Made by a program: the position numbers and the translations under genes
Notes under the pieces: generated by a model
Told to the model about the DNA's origin: nothing
The model's database searches: none
What the model saw: the letters and a program-made list of their open reading frames with translations, nothing else
Assembly (NCBI GenBank): GCA_014874475.1
Contig: JADBJJ010000017.1
Location: forward strand, 62,001 to 126,000
DNA length: 64,000 nucleotides
Reading direction: 5' to 3'
Source: Chloroflexota bacterium
Lineage (GTDB): Bacteria > Chloroflexota > Anaerolineae > B4-G1 > DUEL01
Part shown: piece after piece, positions 1-9,087 of the stretch
Numbering within the stretch: the first letter of the stretch is position 1
Layout of the letters: every line of letters begins with the position of its first letter

Positions 1-1
1 T

Positions 2-742
2 CAGAACCCGGACAAACTGAAGAACCTGGTCGCGACCGCGCACGAGCATGGGGTGAAGGTGCTCATCGCTGTTGGCGGATGGAACGAGGGAAACGACCTG
101 GGATTTGAGACGCTGGCAGCCCATCCAGAGAGCATCCGGGCGTTCGCGGCGAATCTGACGGCCTTCTGCGACGAATACGGCCTGGACGGGGTGGACATAG
201 ACTGGGAGTATCCCGATCCGGGAGAATCGGCGCGGAACTACGGGGCAATGATGAGGGTGCTGAGCCAGGAGATGCACGCCCGGGGCCGCCTGCTGACGGC
301 GGCAGTAGTCGGCAAAGGGCCTCTGGCCGAAGGGGTTCCCGACGAGGTCTTCGGATATGTGGATTATCTGGGCATTATGGCCTACGACGGCGGAGAGGGA
401 CCGGAGCATTCCCCCTACGAGTACGCCGAAGGCGCGCTGGATGACTGGCTGGGGCGCGGGCTACCGCCGGAGAAGGCCGTCCTGGGCATCCCCTTCTACG
501 GACGGCCCAAATGGATGGAGTACCGGGCGCTGGTCTCCCTGGACCCCGACGCGCCCCAGAAGGACGTGGTAACGGTGGACGGCGTGCCCGTCCACTACAA
601 CGGGATTCCCACCGTCCAGGCCAAGACGCGGCTGGCGCTGGAGCGCGCAGGCGGGGTGATGGTCTGGGAGTTGGCGCAGGACGCGACGGGCGAGGCGTCA
701 CTGTTGAAGGCGATTTACCGGACGGCCCGGGAGGTCCCGTAG
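2..742 (+). CDS. Glycoside hydrolase family 18 (chitinase-like), 5'-truncated by window
   Basis: The frame is open from base 2, so the start lies outside the window; the visible 246 residues are the C-terminal two thirds of a GH18 TIM barrel. The catalytic signature DGVDIDWEYP (the DxxDxDxE motif, with the acid/base Glu) is read at about 188-217. The barrel strands LIAVGGW upstream and LGIMAYD downstream are also typical, and VMVWELAQD near the end matches the last strand. Such enzymes hydrolyse beta-1,4-linked N-acetylglucosamine in chitin or peptidoglycan-like glycans. No carbohydrate-binding module is visible after the barrel. Whether it is secreted cannot be judged because the N-terminus is missing. 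Confidence 0.9.
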   Translation, partial: QNPDKLKNLVATAHEHGVKVLIAVGGWNEGNDLGFETLAAHPESIRAFAANLTAFCDEYGLDGVDIDWEYPDPGESARNYGAMMRVLSQEMHARGRLLTAAVVGKGPLAEGVPDEVFGYVDYLGIMAYDGGEGPEHSPYEYAEGALDDWLGRGLPPEKAVLGIPFYGRPKWMEYRALVSLDPDAPQKDVVTVDGVPVHYNGIPTVQAKTRLALERAGGVMVWELAQDATGEASLLKAIYRTAREVP

Positions 743-851
743 CCGGCCGCGCTGGCATGGCCGTCCGCTTTGGGATGTCCGTCTTCTCGTTGCCGGTGAT
801 GCCCGTCCCCAGAACGTGGCGACCGCGCGGGCGCCGCCATCCGCTTTGGTG

Positions 852-1655
852 TCAGCGGGCGTGGATGACGCCTCTGCTGCGGGCCAGGAAGAGGATGGCC
901 TCCAGCACCCCCCCGCCGATGGCCAGCGCCTTATCCGAAATGGTGAAACAGTGGGCCACGACGGCCCGGGGGTCCACATCCCCCACCTTCATCCCCGCGC
1001 AGACCCTCAGCCCATCGTGGAGCAGGCCCCGCAGGACGCCATCCAACGGGGAGAGGATAGGCGTGTCGTCCACGTAGGCCACCACCTCTCCGGCCCGCAC
1101 CTGGTCGCCGATGGCGCGGACGCCCCGGAAGACGCCGTCGGCGGGCGCGCGCAGGACCCGCCGCGCGCTCTCCCCGCCCACCTCGCCGGGGACCCCCGTA
1201 TCCGGATCAGCGCTCCCTTCCAGAATGACCCGTCCCAGGTTGTGGCCCCGGTTGGTCTCTACCACCGCGTGGCAATCCACGCCCGCGATAAATCCCGGCC
1301 CCAGCGCCACCACAATGGGCGCGTCCGTGATGCGGGTGCCGGTATTGTGCTTGGCCATAATGGCATCCACCACCGCCAGGGGGCGCAGACGCGCGACCCA
1401 TTCGGCCTGCGGGTCCACCACGACGGGGACCTCGTCGGCGGCCCAGGCGGCCCGAATGCCGGCCTCATCCTCCACCCGCCGCGCAGTGACGCCATCTACG
1501 GTAACGGTCCCCTCGTAGACCGCCGAGGCGAAGGCAACGGTACGGCGGATGAAAGTGGGCTGGGCCGTTTCGGTGACCAGGACGCGGAAGCCGCAGCGGT
1601 GAAGCCGCCAGGCGACGCCCGTGCCCAGGTCGCCCCCGCCCTTCACGATGACCAC
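852..1655 (-). CDS. yqeB: YqeB/EF2563-type selenium-dependent molybdenum hydroxylase system protein
   Basis: A 267-residue protein starting VVIVKGGGDLGTGVAWRL, a Rossmann-like nucleotide-binding start typical of the EF2563/YqeB family. Family members accompany selenium-dependent molybdenum hydroxylases such as xanthine dehydrogenase-type enzymes and are thought to act in cofactor maturation; the precise reaction is unknown. Other family-like stretches are ALGPGFIAGVD and VETNRGHNLGRV, with an AHCFTISDKALAIGGGVLEA tail. The frame is open up to 1781, but residues before the GTG at 1655 are encoded by low-complexity GACCACCGACC repeat, so GTG 1655 is preferred; this also removes an overlap with the upstream LCP gene. 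A SelB gene at 45942 fits the selenium link. Confidence 0.8.
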   Translation of the reverse strand: MVIVKGGGDLGTGVAWRLHRCGFRVLVTETAQPTFIRRTVAFASAVYEGTVTVDGVTARRVEDEAGIRAAWAADEVPVVVDPQAEWVARLRPLAVVDAIMAKHNTGTRITDAPIVVALGPGFIAGVDCHAVVETNRGHNLGRVILEGSADPDTGVPGEVGGESARRVLRAPADGVFRGVRAIGDQVRAGEVVAYVDDTPILSPLDGVLRGLLHDGLRVCAGMKVGDVDPRAVVAHCFTISDKALAIGGGVLEAILFLARSRGVIHAR

Positions 1656-1735
1656 TGACCACGAACCACCGACCACCGACCACGGGCCAGGGGCCACCGA
1701 CGGCCCGTCGTCCGGGGTCTGTAGTCTGCCGTCCG
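1650..1735. repeat. Low-complexity intergenic repeat (GACCACCGACCAC type)
   Basis: About 85 bases of degenerate short repeats built from GACCACTGACCACGAACC-like units separate the LCP stop from the preferred YqeB start. Related text occurs at 17112-17188 and 41005-41045, so this is a dispersed element and not coding sequence. Confidence 0.6.
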
Positions 1736-1746
1736 TCGTTCGTCGT

Positions 1747-3264
1747 CTATCTCTCATAACACGTCTGATAATCGGCGCCAATAATCAGGCGGAAGCCATA
1801 GGCGGTGCCCCAGTTGGGCTGGTAGAAGACCCGCTCCTCGGGAATTTGGAACATCCGCTTCAGGTCCTCCACCCCCGTCCCTTTGGCATGCTCCCGGAAG
1901 ACGATGAGCATCGTCTGGGGGTAATCCCGCCGGTCCGGATGACCAGCGATGGCGGGAAATCCGGCCCGGACCAGCCGATCCACGGCCAGCAGGTCCCAGT
2001 CCCGATTGGGCGTCCCGTTCCAGACCTCCACCGGCAGGAAGGTGCGGGTCAGGCGGCCTTCGGAGGGCGGCGCCATCGCCTCCTGCAGGAGCGGCTCTAT
2101 CGCCTCCCACCGGGGCAGAAAGACGTTCCCACCCCAGGGAGTCACCCAGGGCGTCACGTGCTGCGCGCCGATGTTATAGTAGCGGATGTTCTGATCCTGC
2201 AGGAAGAACGCCACCCGCGCCAGTTCCAATACGGTGGGCAGGTCCAGGTTGGTCACAAACATACTCCGGAACTGATCCCAGAGGGTGGGAATCTGCGCCA
2301 GCCAGCCGCCGTCCCGGAGTTTGCGCCAGATAGCCTGCAGAACCTGCTGTTGACGACGGTCCCGGGAGAAGACGCTGGTGGTCATCCGGGAGCGGGCGTA
2401 CCAGAGCGCCTGTTCGCCGTCCAGATGGTGGACGCCCGGCTCCAGGGTGAAGATGGGGTACTGTCCACTGGCGTCGGGGTAGGGCCAGTGGTCGCTCAGG
2501 CGGCAGTGGACGGGGACATCTATGCCGCCCAGCGCGTCCACAACGCCGATGAGGCCGTCAAAGTCGGTGCGGACGTAGTAGTCGGCGCGGATGCCCAGAT
2601 TGTAGAGGAGAGTATCCCGCAGGTTGGCCCATCCGCCGCCGGGGTAGCCGGTGGCCTCGCCGTGGTAATCGGCCAAGTTGATCCGGTTCATCCCGTCGCC
2701 GGGGATGTAGACATAGAGGTCGCGCGGGATAGAGATGATGGAGACGACGGCCCGGCTCCGCTGGATGGAGACGATGTGGATGGCATCGGTGTGCCACTCC
2801 GTCCAGTGGGGGCGTTTATCGCTGCCCAGGACAACGATGTTGACCGCGTCGGCGGCGACGGGGATGGGGTTGACGGGTGGGGGGATGGCCGCATCGGGCG
2901 GCGCGTTGGGGTCGGGTGTGGGCATCGGGAAGGGGGAAGGGACCACCATAGTGCCCGGCAGCGCGCGGAAAATAGGGGTGGGGCACGGGGTGGGGGTAGC
3001 GGTGGGCGTGGCGGTCGGCGTCGGCGACGGTATCGGCGTCGGAGTGGGGGTTGGTGTGGGTGTGGCCGTCGGCGTGGCGGTCGGTGTGGCGGTCGGCGTG
3101 GGAGATGGAGAAGGAGACGGTGGCGGCACTGGGGTTGGGGTCGGCTGCCGCCCCAGCGCGACAAACGTGTAGCCCACCAACCCCGCCCCGATCAGCCAGA
3201 GGAACAGGAATGCAGTGAGCATACAGCCCTGAAGGGCGGCCCAGTTGGTGCGACGGCGCTTCAT
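1747..3264 (-). CDS. LytR-CpsA-Psr (LCP) family membrane protein
   Basis: A 505-residue protein with a basic N-terminus, one membrane helix (about residues 14-37), a Pro-Thr-Ser linker (about 41-90) and an extracytoplasmic LCP domain. The core reads VLGSDKRP, then TDAIHIVSI, ISIPRDLYV and INLADYHG, with the Asp and Arg residues that bind the polyprenyl-pyrophosphate substrate in the family. The C-terminal stretch beginning LPVEVWNGT resembles a LytR_C domain. LCP proteins transfer glycopolymers from lipid carriers to the cell wall. In a Chloroflexota-like cell with thin or no murein the acceptor is uncertain. It sits 14 bases downstream of glpD on the same strand, so co-transcription is likely. 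Confidence 0.9.
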   Translation of the reverse strand: MKRRRTNWAALQGCMLTAFLFLWLIGAGLVGYTFVALGRQPTPTPVPPPSPSPSPTPTATPTATPTATPTPTPTPTPIPSPTPTATPTATPTPCPTPIFRALPGTMVVPSPFPMPTPDPNAPPDAAIPPPVNPIPVAADAVNIVVLGSDKRPHWTEWHTDAIHIVSIQRSRAVVSIISIPRDLYVYIPGDGMNRINLADYHGEATGYPGGGWANLRDTLLYNLGIRADYYVRTDFDGLIGVVDALGGIDVPVHCRLSDHWPYPDASGQYPIFTLEPGVHHLDGEQALWYARSRMTTSVFSRDRRQQQVLQAIWRKLRDGGWLAQIPTLWDQFRSMFVTNLDLPTVLELARVAFFLQDQNIRYYNIGAQHVTPWVTPWGGNVFLPRWEAIEPLLQEAMAPPSEGRLTRTFLPVEVWNGTPNRDWDLLAVDRLVRAGFPAIAGHPDRRDYPQTMLIVFREHAKGTGVEDLKRMFQIPEERVFYQPNWGTAYGFRLIIGADYQTCYER

Positions 3265-3278
3265 ACGCGCGTATCCCG

Positions 3279-4922
3279 CTAAGCGCTAAAAGGAGTCCGG
3301 GTCAGTGCCACCTGCGCGGCGTAGTCGGCCAGTTGGCGCTCTATCTCTGCCTGGTCCCAACCCAAGCGGGGGGCCATCACCTCCGCGACGGCCCGCGCGC
3401 GGCTCAGTCCGCCGTCCCGGGCATCGTAGATGACGTGAGTGCGGCGGATGAGGACATCGCAGAGAGTCACAGCCATTTCGTGCCCGACGGCGTAGAGGGC
3501 CTCCGCCAGAAGATACGGCCGCCCTGGCACAATCGGCTCACCCAGCGCAGAATTCTCTTCTATATAGCCCAAAATCCAGCGGGCCTCGCCGCCGTAAGTC
3601 TCCACCAGGTGGCGGGCCACCCGATCGTCCGGTATCTCTATTTCCACCGCCTCTATCTGGGCACCCTCCAGCGGTTCCCGGGTCCGGCAGCCGGACTGGG
3701 CTCGGACGCCCATTTCGGCCAATCGCTTCTGGGCCCGGTCGGTCAACTCCTCGGCCATGCGGCGGGCAGTCGTCAATTTGCCGCCGGTGATGGTCAGCAA
3801 TCCCGAAGGACTCTCCACGATGACGTGAGTGCGGGAGACCGCCGAGGGATGGCCCAGTGCAGCCACCAGGGGGCGCAGTCCGGCAAAGGTGCTGACGATA
3901 TCGGATGGAGTGATCCGGGCGCCGGGAAAGAGATGGTTGACGGCCTCCAGCAAGTACTCCACATCGCCGGAATCGGCGGCGGGGTCATCCAGGTCGCCCT
4001 GATAGTCGGTATCGGTGGTGCCGATGAGAGCGAAGTCCTTCCAGGGGATGACAAACATATGGCGGCCGTCGCGCGGAGAGGTGAAGAGGACGGCGTGATG
4101 GGTGTGGAGACGGGTGCGCGGGATGAGGAGATGGATACCTTTGGTGGGACGAAGCATCGGGCGGACACCGGGCTCGTCTAAAGCGCGGATGCGGTCGGCC
4201 CAGACACCTGTGGCGTTGACGACGATGCGGGCCCGAACCTCTATCTCCCGCCCGGTGCGCGCGTCCACCACCTGCGCGCCGACGATCCGCCCGCCGGTTT
4301 TCATCAGGCCGACCACCGGGGCATAGTTGACCACCACGGCACCGTGCAGATGGGCGGCGCGGGCCATAGCCAGGGTCAGACGGGCGTCGTTGACCTGGGC
4401 ATCGTAGTAGCGGCCGACGCCAATCAAGCCCCGTCCGGCGACCAGGGGCTCCCGCCGCGCCGCCTCCTGGGAGGAGAGCCAGCGGTGCATCTGAACGTTG
4501 CGGAAGAGGCTGAGAGCGTCGTAGAGAGTGAGGCCCAGGCGAAGTTTCCAGGCCGGGGGCCGCTGGCCGGCGTAGAGGGGGTAGAGGAAAGCCAGAGGGC
4601 GGACCAAGCGGGGGGCAATGCCGCGCAGGATACGCCGTTCGGTGCAGGCGTCAAAGACCAGGCGGAACTCGCGATATTCCAGGTAGCGGATGCCGCCGTG
4701 GATCAGGCGGGTAGAGCGGCTGCTGGTGCCGACGGCGAAGTCGCCCTTTTCCACCAGCGCGGTGCGGAATCCGCGCATCGCCGCATCCCGCGCGATGGCG
4801 GCGCCGGTGATGCCGCCGCCAATGACCAGAATGTCAAAGTTCTCATCGGCGAGACGGGCCAGGTTTTCTTCGCGCGTAGAAACGGAAAAAGGAAGGTAGT
4901 TGGAAGGGAGAAAGGGCTCCAG
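3279..4922 (-). CDS. glpD: FAD-dependent glycerol-3-phosphate dehydrogenase, CTG start
   Basis: Oxidises sn-glycerol-3-phosphate to dihydroxyacetone phosphate at the membrane, passing electrons to quinone. Translation upstream of the first ATG (4778) gives FDILVIGGGITGAAIARDAA, the FAD-binding GxGxxG fold, so the gene must begin before 4778. No ATG, GTG or TTG codon exists in frame up to the stop at 4974-4976. CTG 4922-4920 is preceded by CGGAGG with a 6-base gap (TTAACC), an excellent ribosome site, giving 547 residues. FAVGTSSRSTRLIHGGIRYLE and IGTTDTDYQGD are GlpD signatures. It lies 44 bases after the AGPS-like oxidase stop. A frameshift or sequencing error upstream is the alternative to a CTG start. 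Confidence 0.88.
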   Translation of the reverse strand: MEPFLPSNYLPFSVSTREENLARLADENFDILVIGGGITGAAIARDAAMRGFRTALVEKGDFAVGTSSRSTRLIHGGIRYLEYREFRLVFDACTERRILRGIAPRLVRPLAFLYPLYAGQRPPAWKLRLGLTLYDALSLFRNVQMHRWLSSQEAARREPLVAGRGLIGVGRYYDAQVNDARLTLAMARAAHLHGAVVVNYAPVVGLMKTGGRIVGAQVVDARTGREIEVRARIVVNATGVWADRIRALDEPGVRPMLRPTKGIHLLIPRTRLHTHHAVLFTSPRDGRHMFVIPWKDFALIGTTDTDYQGDLDDPAADSGDVEYLLEAVNHLFPGARITPSDIVSTFAGLRPLVAALGHPSAVSRTHVIVESPSGLLTITGGKLTTARRMAEELTDRAQKRLAEMGVRAQSGCRTREPLEGAQIEAVEIEIPDDRVARHLVETYGGEARWILGYIEENSALGEPIVPGRPYLLAEALYAVGHEMAVTLCDVLIRRTHVIYDARDGGLSRARAVAEVMAPRLGWDQAEIERQLADYAAQVALTRTPFSA

Positions 4923-4934
4923 GGTTAACCTCCG
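4923..4934 (-). promoter_or_regulatory. Shine-Dalgarno site that decides the CTG start of glpD
   Basis: On the minus strand the bases read CGGAGGTTAACC directly before CTG. The GGAGG core with a 6-base spacer is the only good ribosome-binding site in the region and selects codon 4922-4920. Confidence 0.65.
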
Positions 4935-4966
4935 CGTGTGCCGTGCTCCGAATGCCGTAGCCAGGG

Positions 4967-6652
4967 CTAGGGTCTATCGTCTGTAGTCAGCGGGAGCAGG
5001 ACGCCCGGGTTCATAATGCCCGTGGGATCCAGAGCGGCCTTGACGGCCTGCAGCGTTTTCAGGCCCACCGGCCCAACCTCTTCCCGGAACCAGCGGGCGT
5101 GGTCGCGGCCGATACCGTGATGATGGCTGAGGGTCCCTCCGGCGGCCAGGATGGCCTCCGTCGCCGCTTCCTTCACAGCCCACCACTGCTCAATTTCTGC
5201 GCCGGGCACCTGACGGCCCAGGAAGGTGGTGTAGAGAGAGGCCCCCCACGGGTAACTGTGGGAGATGTGGGTCATCACGTACCCGGGGCCGCCGCCGGTA
5301 TTCCGGATGGCGGCCCGGATGGCCGCCGTCATCGCCTCATAGAGATGGAGTAGGTTGGACCAGGTGGTGGCTGTCTCCAGCGTATCCACCATGACGCCGA
5401 CGCCCAGAAGAGCGTCCCGCAGGTACGGATGGGCGAATCGTTCTCGCTTCCAGGACTCGCCGACGCTGCGGCCCACGGGCAGGCCACCGTGGTCCCGGCA
5501 GATTTCGGTCGCGCGCCGCCAGCAGGAGCCGACATCCTTCGGACGGCCGTCGTAGCCCAGGAGCAGGAAGCAACTACCGCCGGTTAAATGGTGGCCCTTC
5601 CAGGCCAGATACCGGTCAGCGGCCCAGTCCATGAACGCCCGCAGGCCGGAGTGGGCATGGGCCAGCACGGCGAAGCCGGCGGTCTCCTCCGGGTCGGAGA
5701 GGCGAGCAATGGTGGGGCAGGGGCCCTGCTGCATCAGGTCGCGCAGCGCGGCAACCGCTTCGTCCAGGCGGTGGAAGAGAAACCCCCGATAGTCCTGGAC
5801 TTCGGGGCGGGGGCAGATGCGCATCGTCGCCTGAGTAATGACGCCGCAGGCCCCCTCCGAACCAATGAGGATCTCCAGCAAACTGGGGCCGGTGGCGGCG
5901 GCGGGGACGTCGCGCGTCTCTATGATGCCCACCGGCGTGACCACCTGGACCGCTTGGGTCATATGCTCTATCTTGCCGTAGCCGGTAGAGGTCTGACCGG
6001 CGCCCCGGGTGGCGATCCAGCCGCCGAGGGTGGAGAACTCAAAAGACTGGGGGAAATGGCCCAGGGTGAATCCGTGGGCGTTCAGTTGGGCCTCCACCTC
6101 CGGCCCGGTCGCGCCGGCCTGGATGCGGGCGGTCCGGGAGACAGGGTCTATGGAGATGAGCCGATCCAACCGGGCCAGGTCCAGGCTGATAGCGGGGCGA
6201 TCGTCGGGGGGCGGCTCCACGGCACCCAGGACTGTGCTCCCGCCGCCGAAGGGGATGATGAGGATATCCCGGTCAGCGGCCCAGGCGACCACTGCTGCCA
6301 CCTGTCCTTCGTCAGCCGGATAGACGACGGCATCCGGGGGGTTGAGAATATGGCCGGCCCGCACGCGCACCAAATCCCGATAGGCCTTGCCGCAGGCGTG
6401 CTCCACGCGGGTGCGCAGGTCCAGCCGGACCGTCTCCTCTCCAACCAGTCGGCGCAGCGAAGCCAGGACGGGGTCGTCCAGACGGGACGGTCGGAGTCGG
6501 ATGGACTCCAGCGGAACCGGCGGGCGTTCCTGCAAGTCGTCGGGGAGTTCCAGCCAGGCCCGCAGGGTGGGCCAGAAATGCGGCCGGTTCTCCAGGGGAT
6601 AGGAGCGATCCAATGTCCCCCAGCCCCACCAGCGGAGATTTGGGATATCCAT
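4967..6652 (-). CDS. FAD-binding oxidase, alkyldihydroxyacetonephosphate synthase-like
   Basis: A 561-residue VAO/PCMH-fold flavoprotein. The start NLRWWGWGTLDRSYPL, the FAD-domain motif IIPFGGGSTVLG, the stretch GWIATRGAGQTSTGYGKIE and the C-terminal SHHHGIGRDH (catalytic His cluster) are characteristic of alkyl-DHAP synthase-like oxidases. The eukaryotic enzyme makes the ether bond of ether lipids; bacterial relatives next to glpD may do this or oxidise a 2-hydroxy acid. ATG 6652 is chosen because AGGAG lies 5 bases upstream; the longer frame to 6856 would run into the next gene. It sits between the CBS-ACT gene and glpD on the same strand. Confidence 0.85.
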   Translation of the reverse strand: MDIPNLRWWGWGTLDRSYPLENRPHFWPTLRAWLELPDDLQERPPVPLESIRLRPSRLDDPVLASLRRLVGEETVRLDLRTRVEHACGKAYRDLVRVRAGHILNPPDAVVYPADEGQVAAVVAWAADRDILIIPFGGGSTVLGAVEPPPDDRPAISLDLARLDRLISIDPVSRTARIQAGATGPEVEAQLNAHGFTLGHFPQSFEFSTLGGWIATRGAGQTSTGYGKIEHMTQAVQVVTPVGIIETRDVPAAATGPSLLEILIGSEGACGVITQATMRICPRPEVQDYRGFLFHRLDEAVAALRDLMQQGPCPTIARLSDPEETAGFAVLAHAHSGLRAFMDWAADRYLAWKGHHLTGGSCFLLLGYDGRPKDVGSCWRRATEICRDHGGLPVGRSVGESWKRERFAHPYLRDALLGVGVMVDTLETATTWSNLLHLYEAMTAAIRAAIRNTGGGPGYVMTHISHSYPWGASLYTTFLGRQVPGAEIEQWWAVKEAATEAILAAGGTLSHHHGIGRDHARWFREEVGPVGLKTLQAVKAALDPTGIMNPGVLLPLTTDDRP

Positions 6653-6794
6653 CGCGCTCCTGAGCGGGCCCCCTGCCAGCGGGTCGGAGCGCGGCAGGAG
6701 GCCCCGTTTGGGAATCGGACACGCGGGACAGCGATTCGCTGTTGCCCTGCGAAGGTAAACAGAGTCCGCTTCCAGCCCTGCTTCCGAATGAGGT

Positions 6795-7469
6795 CTAACC
6801 AACCGGGCAGACGGGCAGGGTACAGGTGAGGGAGTGGGTGACCCGGATACCGCCACCCAGGCTGTTCAGTGCGTTCACCAGATCCTCTTCGGAAACACCG
6901 GCCACCCGAAGGATCAGGACACTGGTGGTCGGATCCTCACCCATCGCGGTGCCCAGGGAGAGGATATTGCCGCCGATTTCGGCGATCTTGCCGGTCACCC
7001 GGGCCAGGATGCCCTTCTCTTCGGGCACCGAGAGAGTGATGCGGATGCCGCTCTGGCGCGCGCCAAAGAGTTCTAGCATCAGTTTGAAGACGTCCGTCTC
7101 GGTGATGATACCCACCAGTTTATTATCCCGCATCACGGGGAGGCCGCCGATCTTGTGATCGGCCATAATGCGGGCCGCCTCCTCAATCGGGGTCTCCTCG
7201 GTCACCGTGATGACCTCGCGGGTCATGATGTCCCGCATTTTGACTTTGGAGATAAGATAGGGAATCTCGTAGATGCTCAAGGTAGTCGCCGGGGATGGTG
7301 AGGCCCGCAGAAGGTCCAGTTCGGTGACAATCCCCACCAGTTTCCCGTGCTTATCCAGCACCGGGAGGCGGCGGATTTTCTCCTGGCGCATCAATTCCAG
7401 CGCTTCAGGGAGAGACGTTTCTTCGGTTACGGTGATGGGGCGCGGGGTCATTCGTTCGCCGACCAACAT
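6795..7469 (-). CDS. CBS-pair and ACT-domain regulatory protein
   Basis: A 224-residue AcuB-like protein: two CBS motifs (about residues 3-60, LVGERMTPRPITVTEETSL, and 75-130, MRDIMTREVITVTEETPIEE) followed by an ACT domain (about 140-210). CBS pairs bind adenosine nucleotides and ACT domains bind amino acids or small effectors, so it is likely an energy or metabolite sensor. No catalytic domain is present. ATG 7469 is chosen because GGAGG lies 8 bases upstream and the sequence matches the usual family start; the frame opens earlier, but a promoter lies at 7501-7529. First gene of a five-gene minus-strand run. Confidence 0.85.
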   Translation of the reverse strand: MLVGERMTPRPITVTEETSLPEALELMRQEKIRRLPVLDKHGKLVGIVTELDLLRASPSPATTLSIYEIPYLISKVKMRDIMTREVITVTEETPIEEAARIMADHKIGGLPVMRDNKLVGIITETDVFKLMLELFGARQSGIRITLSVPEEKGILARVTGKIAEIGGNILSLGTAMGEDPTTSVLILRVAGVSEEDLVNALNSLGGGIRVTHSLTCTLPVCPVG

Positions 7470-7500
7470 GGGGTGCCTCCTAATCGGTATTTTCGTTGAC

Positions 7501-7529
7501 ATTATACCCGCTATCGGCTTTCCTGACAA
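7501..7529 (-). promoter_or_regulatory. Sigma-70-type promoter for the minus-strand operon
   Basis: Minus strand: TTGTCA (7529-7524), 17-base spacer, TATAAT (7506-7501). It lies about 30 bases before the CBS-ACT start codon and faces away from the larA promoter. Confidence 0.7.
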
Positions 7530-7578
7530 ATGAAGGTCGCAGGGGAAGTCCAGGCAAACCCACGGAGGGCGCGTGCGC

Positions 7579-7607
7579 TTGCCTCTTCCCCTGGCCGCGC
7601 ATATAAT
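7579..7607 (+). promoter_or_regulatory. Sigma-70-type promoter for larA-like gene
   Basis: TTGCCT (7579-7584), 17-base spacer, TATAAT (7602-7607), followed by about 55 bases to the ATG at 7663. Divergent from the promoter at 7501-7529. Confidence 0.7.
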
Positions 7608-7662
7608 GGAGAGTTGGAAGAGAGACTACACACGGCTATCCCCACCACCGTAGAGGTTACCT

Positions 7663-8952
7663 ATGTACAGGATTCCCTATAGCAAAACCCACCTGGAATT
7701 CACCCTTCCCGCTGGGATGCGGGCGACGGTCGCGGAATCCCGCCCGGTCCCCCCTCTGAGCGACCCAGAAGCGGCAATTGCCGAGGCGCTGACCCACCCG
7801 GTCGGTTCCCCGCCCCTGCGAGAACTGGCCCGCCCCGGCGACCGCGTCTGCATTGTCTTCACCGACATCACCCGCGCCAGCCCCGACCATCTGCTGGTCC
7901 CGGCCATTCTGCGGGAACTGGAAGCCGCAGGCGTCCGGGATGGAGATATCACCCTCCTGTGCGGCATCGGCATGCACCGTGCCTCTACTCTGGAGGAGAA
8001 AGTCGCCAAACTGGGCCGGGAAGTCATCGCCCGTTACCGGGTCATAGATAATGAGCCGCGCAACCCGGAGGCTCTGGTGGACCTGGGGGTCACTCCCGGC
8101 GGGGTGCCCGTGCAGGTCCACCGCGCTGCCGTGGAGGCGGACCTGCTCATCGCCACGGGCATCGTGGAGCCCCACCAGTACGCGGGCTATTCCGGCGGCC
8201 GTAAGACGGTGGCGGTGGGCGCAGCGGGCGAGGCACTCATCGCCCACACCCACGGCCCAGCCTTCGTGGACCATCCCGGCACCCGACTGGGCCGCATTGA
8301 GGGCAATCCCTTCCACGAAGCGGTCACCGAAGCGGCCCGCCGGGCCGGCCTGCGCTTCATCCTCAACGCCGTCCTGGACGACGAGCACCGGATCCTTAAA
8401 GTAGCCGCTGGAGACCCGGAGGCGGCCTTTCTGGAACTGGTGGCCTTTGCCCGCACTGTCTACGAGGTCCCCATCCCGCAACAGTACGATGTCGCCATTG
8501 GCGGGGTCGGGTATCCCAAAGACACCAACCTCTATCAGGCCAGCCGCGCTCCGTCCTACCTCCACTTCGCCCCCACCCCGGTGGTGCGAAAAGGGGGCTA
8601 CTATATCATCCCCGCCCGTTGCGAAGAGGGGGCCGGGGAAGGGGTGGGCGAACAGCGTTTCTTCGCCGCCCTGCGGGACGCCCCAGACATCCAGTTTGTC
8701 TTGGACGACGCCCGCCGGCACGGCTACCCGCCTGGACAGCAGCGGGCCTTTGTCATCGCAAAAGTGCTGGAGGAGACGCGCATCATCATTGTCGGAAGCG
8801 AGCATCCAGATATAGTGGCCGCCTGCAAGATGATCCCCGCCAGCACTATGGAGGAAGCCCTGGACATCGTCGTCCGGGACCTGGGGGCCGATCTGGACGT
8901 CCTCATTGTCCCCCACGCGATGCTGACCCTGCCCGTAGTGCAGAGCGTTTGA
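7663..8952 (+). CDS. larA: LarA-family nickel-dependent lactate racemase-like protein
   Basis: 429 residues, full length for the LarA family. LarA interconverts D- and L-2-hydroxy acids with a nickel-pincer nucleotide cofactor. Family features seen: FTDITRASPD near residue 65, GIGMHR (His near 107), the cofactor-binding stretch EPHQYAGYSGGRKTVAVG with its His and the Lys that forms the thioamide bond, and HTHGPAFVDHPG. No larB, larC or larE cofactor genes are nearby, so the substrate may differ from lactate and the cofactor must come from elsewhere. The stop codon overlaps the -35 box of the next promoter. Confidence 0.87.
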   Translation: MYRIPYSKTHLEFTLPAGMRATVAESRPVPPLSDPEAAIAEALTHPVGSPPLRELARPGDRVCIVFTDITRASPDHLLVPAILRELEAAGVRDGDITLLCGIGMHRASTLEEKVAKLGREVIARYRVIDNEPRNPEALVDLGVTPGGVPVQVHRAAVEADLLIATGIVEPHQYAGYSGGRKTVAVGAAGEALIAHTHGPAFVDHPGTRLGRIEGNPFHEAVTEAARRAGLRFILNAVLDDEHRILKVAAGDPEAAFLELVAFARTVYEVPIPQQYDVAIGGVGYPKDTNLYQASRAPSYLHFAPTPVVRKGGYYIIPARCEEGAGEGVGEQRFFAALRDAPDIQFVLDDARRHGYPPGQQRAFVIAKVLEETRIIIVGSEHPDIVAACKMIPASTMEEALDIVVRDLGADLDVLIVPHAMLTLPVVQSV

Positions 8953-8977
8953 CAATATGGGGAAAACAGGTTATAAT
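8949..8977 (+). promoter_or_regulatory. Consensus sigma-70 promoter for YbjN-like gene
   Basis: Perfect TTGACA (8949-8954), 17-base spacer, perfect TATAAT (8972-8977). The -35 box overlaps the larA-like stop codon. It gives a leader of about 105 bases before the ATG at 9088. Confidence 0.8.
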
Positions 8978-9087
8978 AAAAATGGCACACCCTCTTTTGA
9001 GGAAAGACATCTCCTCCGTCCTCTTCTCTTACGAAACCGGTTGTCCTTCCCGAAAGCGTTCGTGTGACCCCAGTTTAAAGGAGCAAG

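Noticed and set aside
1656-1781. Longer N-terminus for the YqeB-like protein
   Set aside because: The extra residues come from low-complexity repeat DNA and would overlap the LCP gene.
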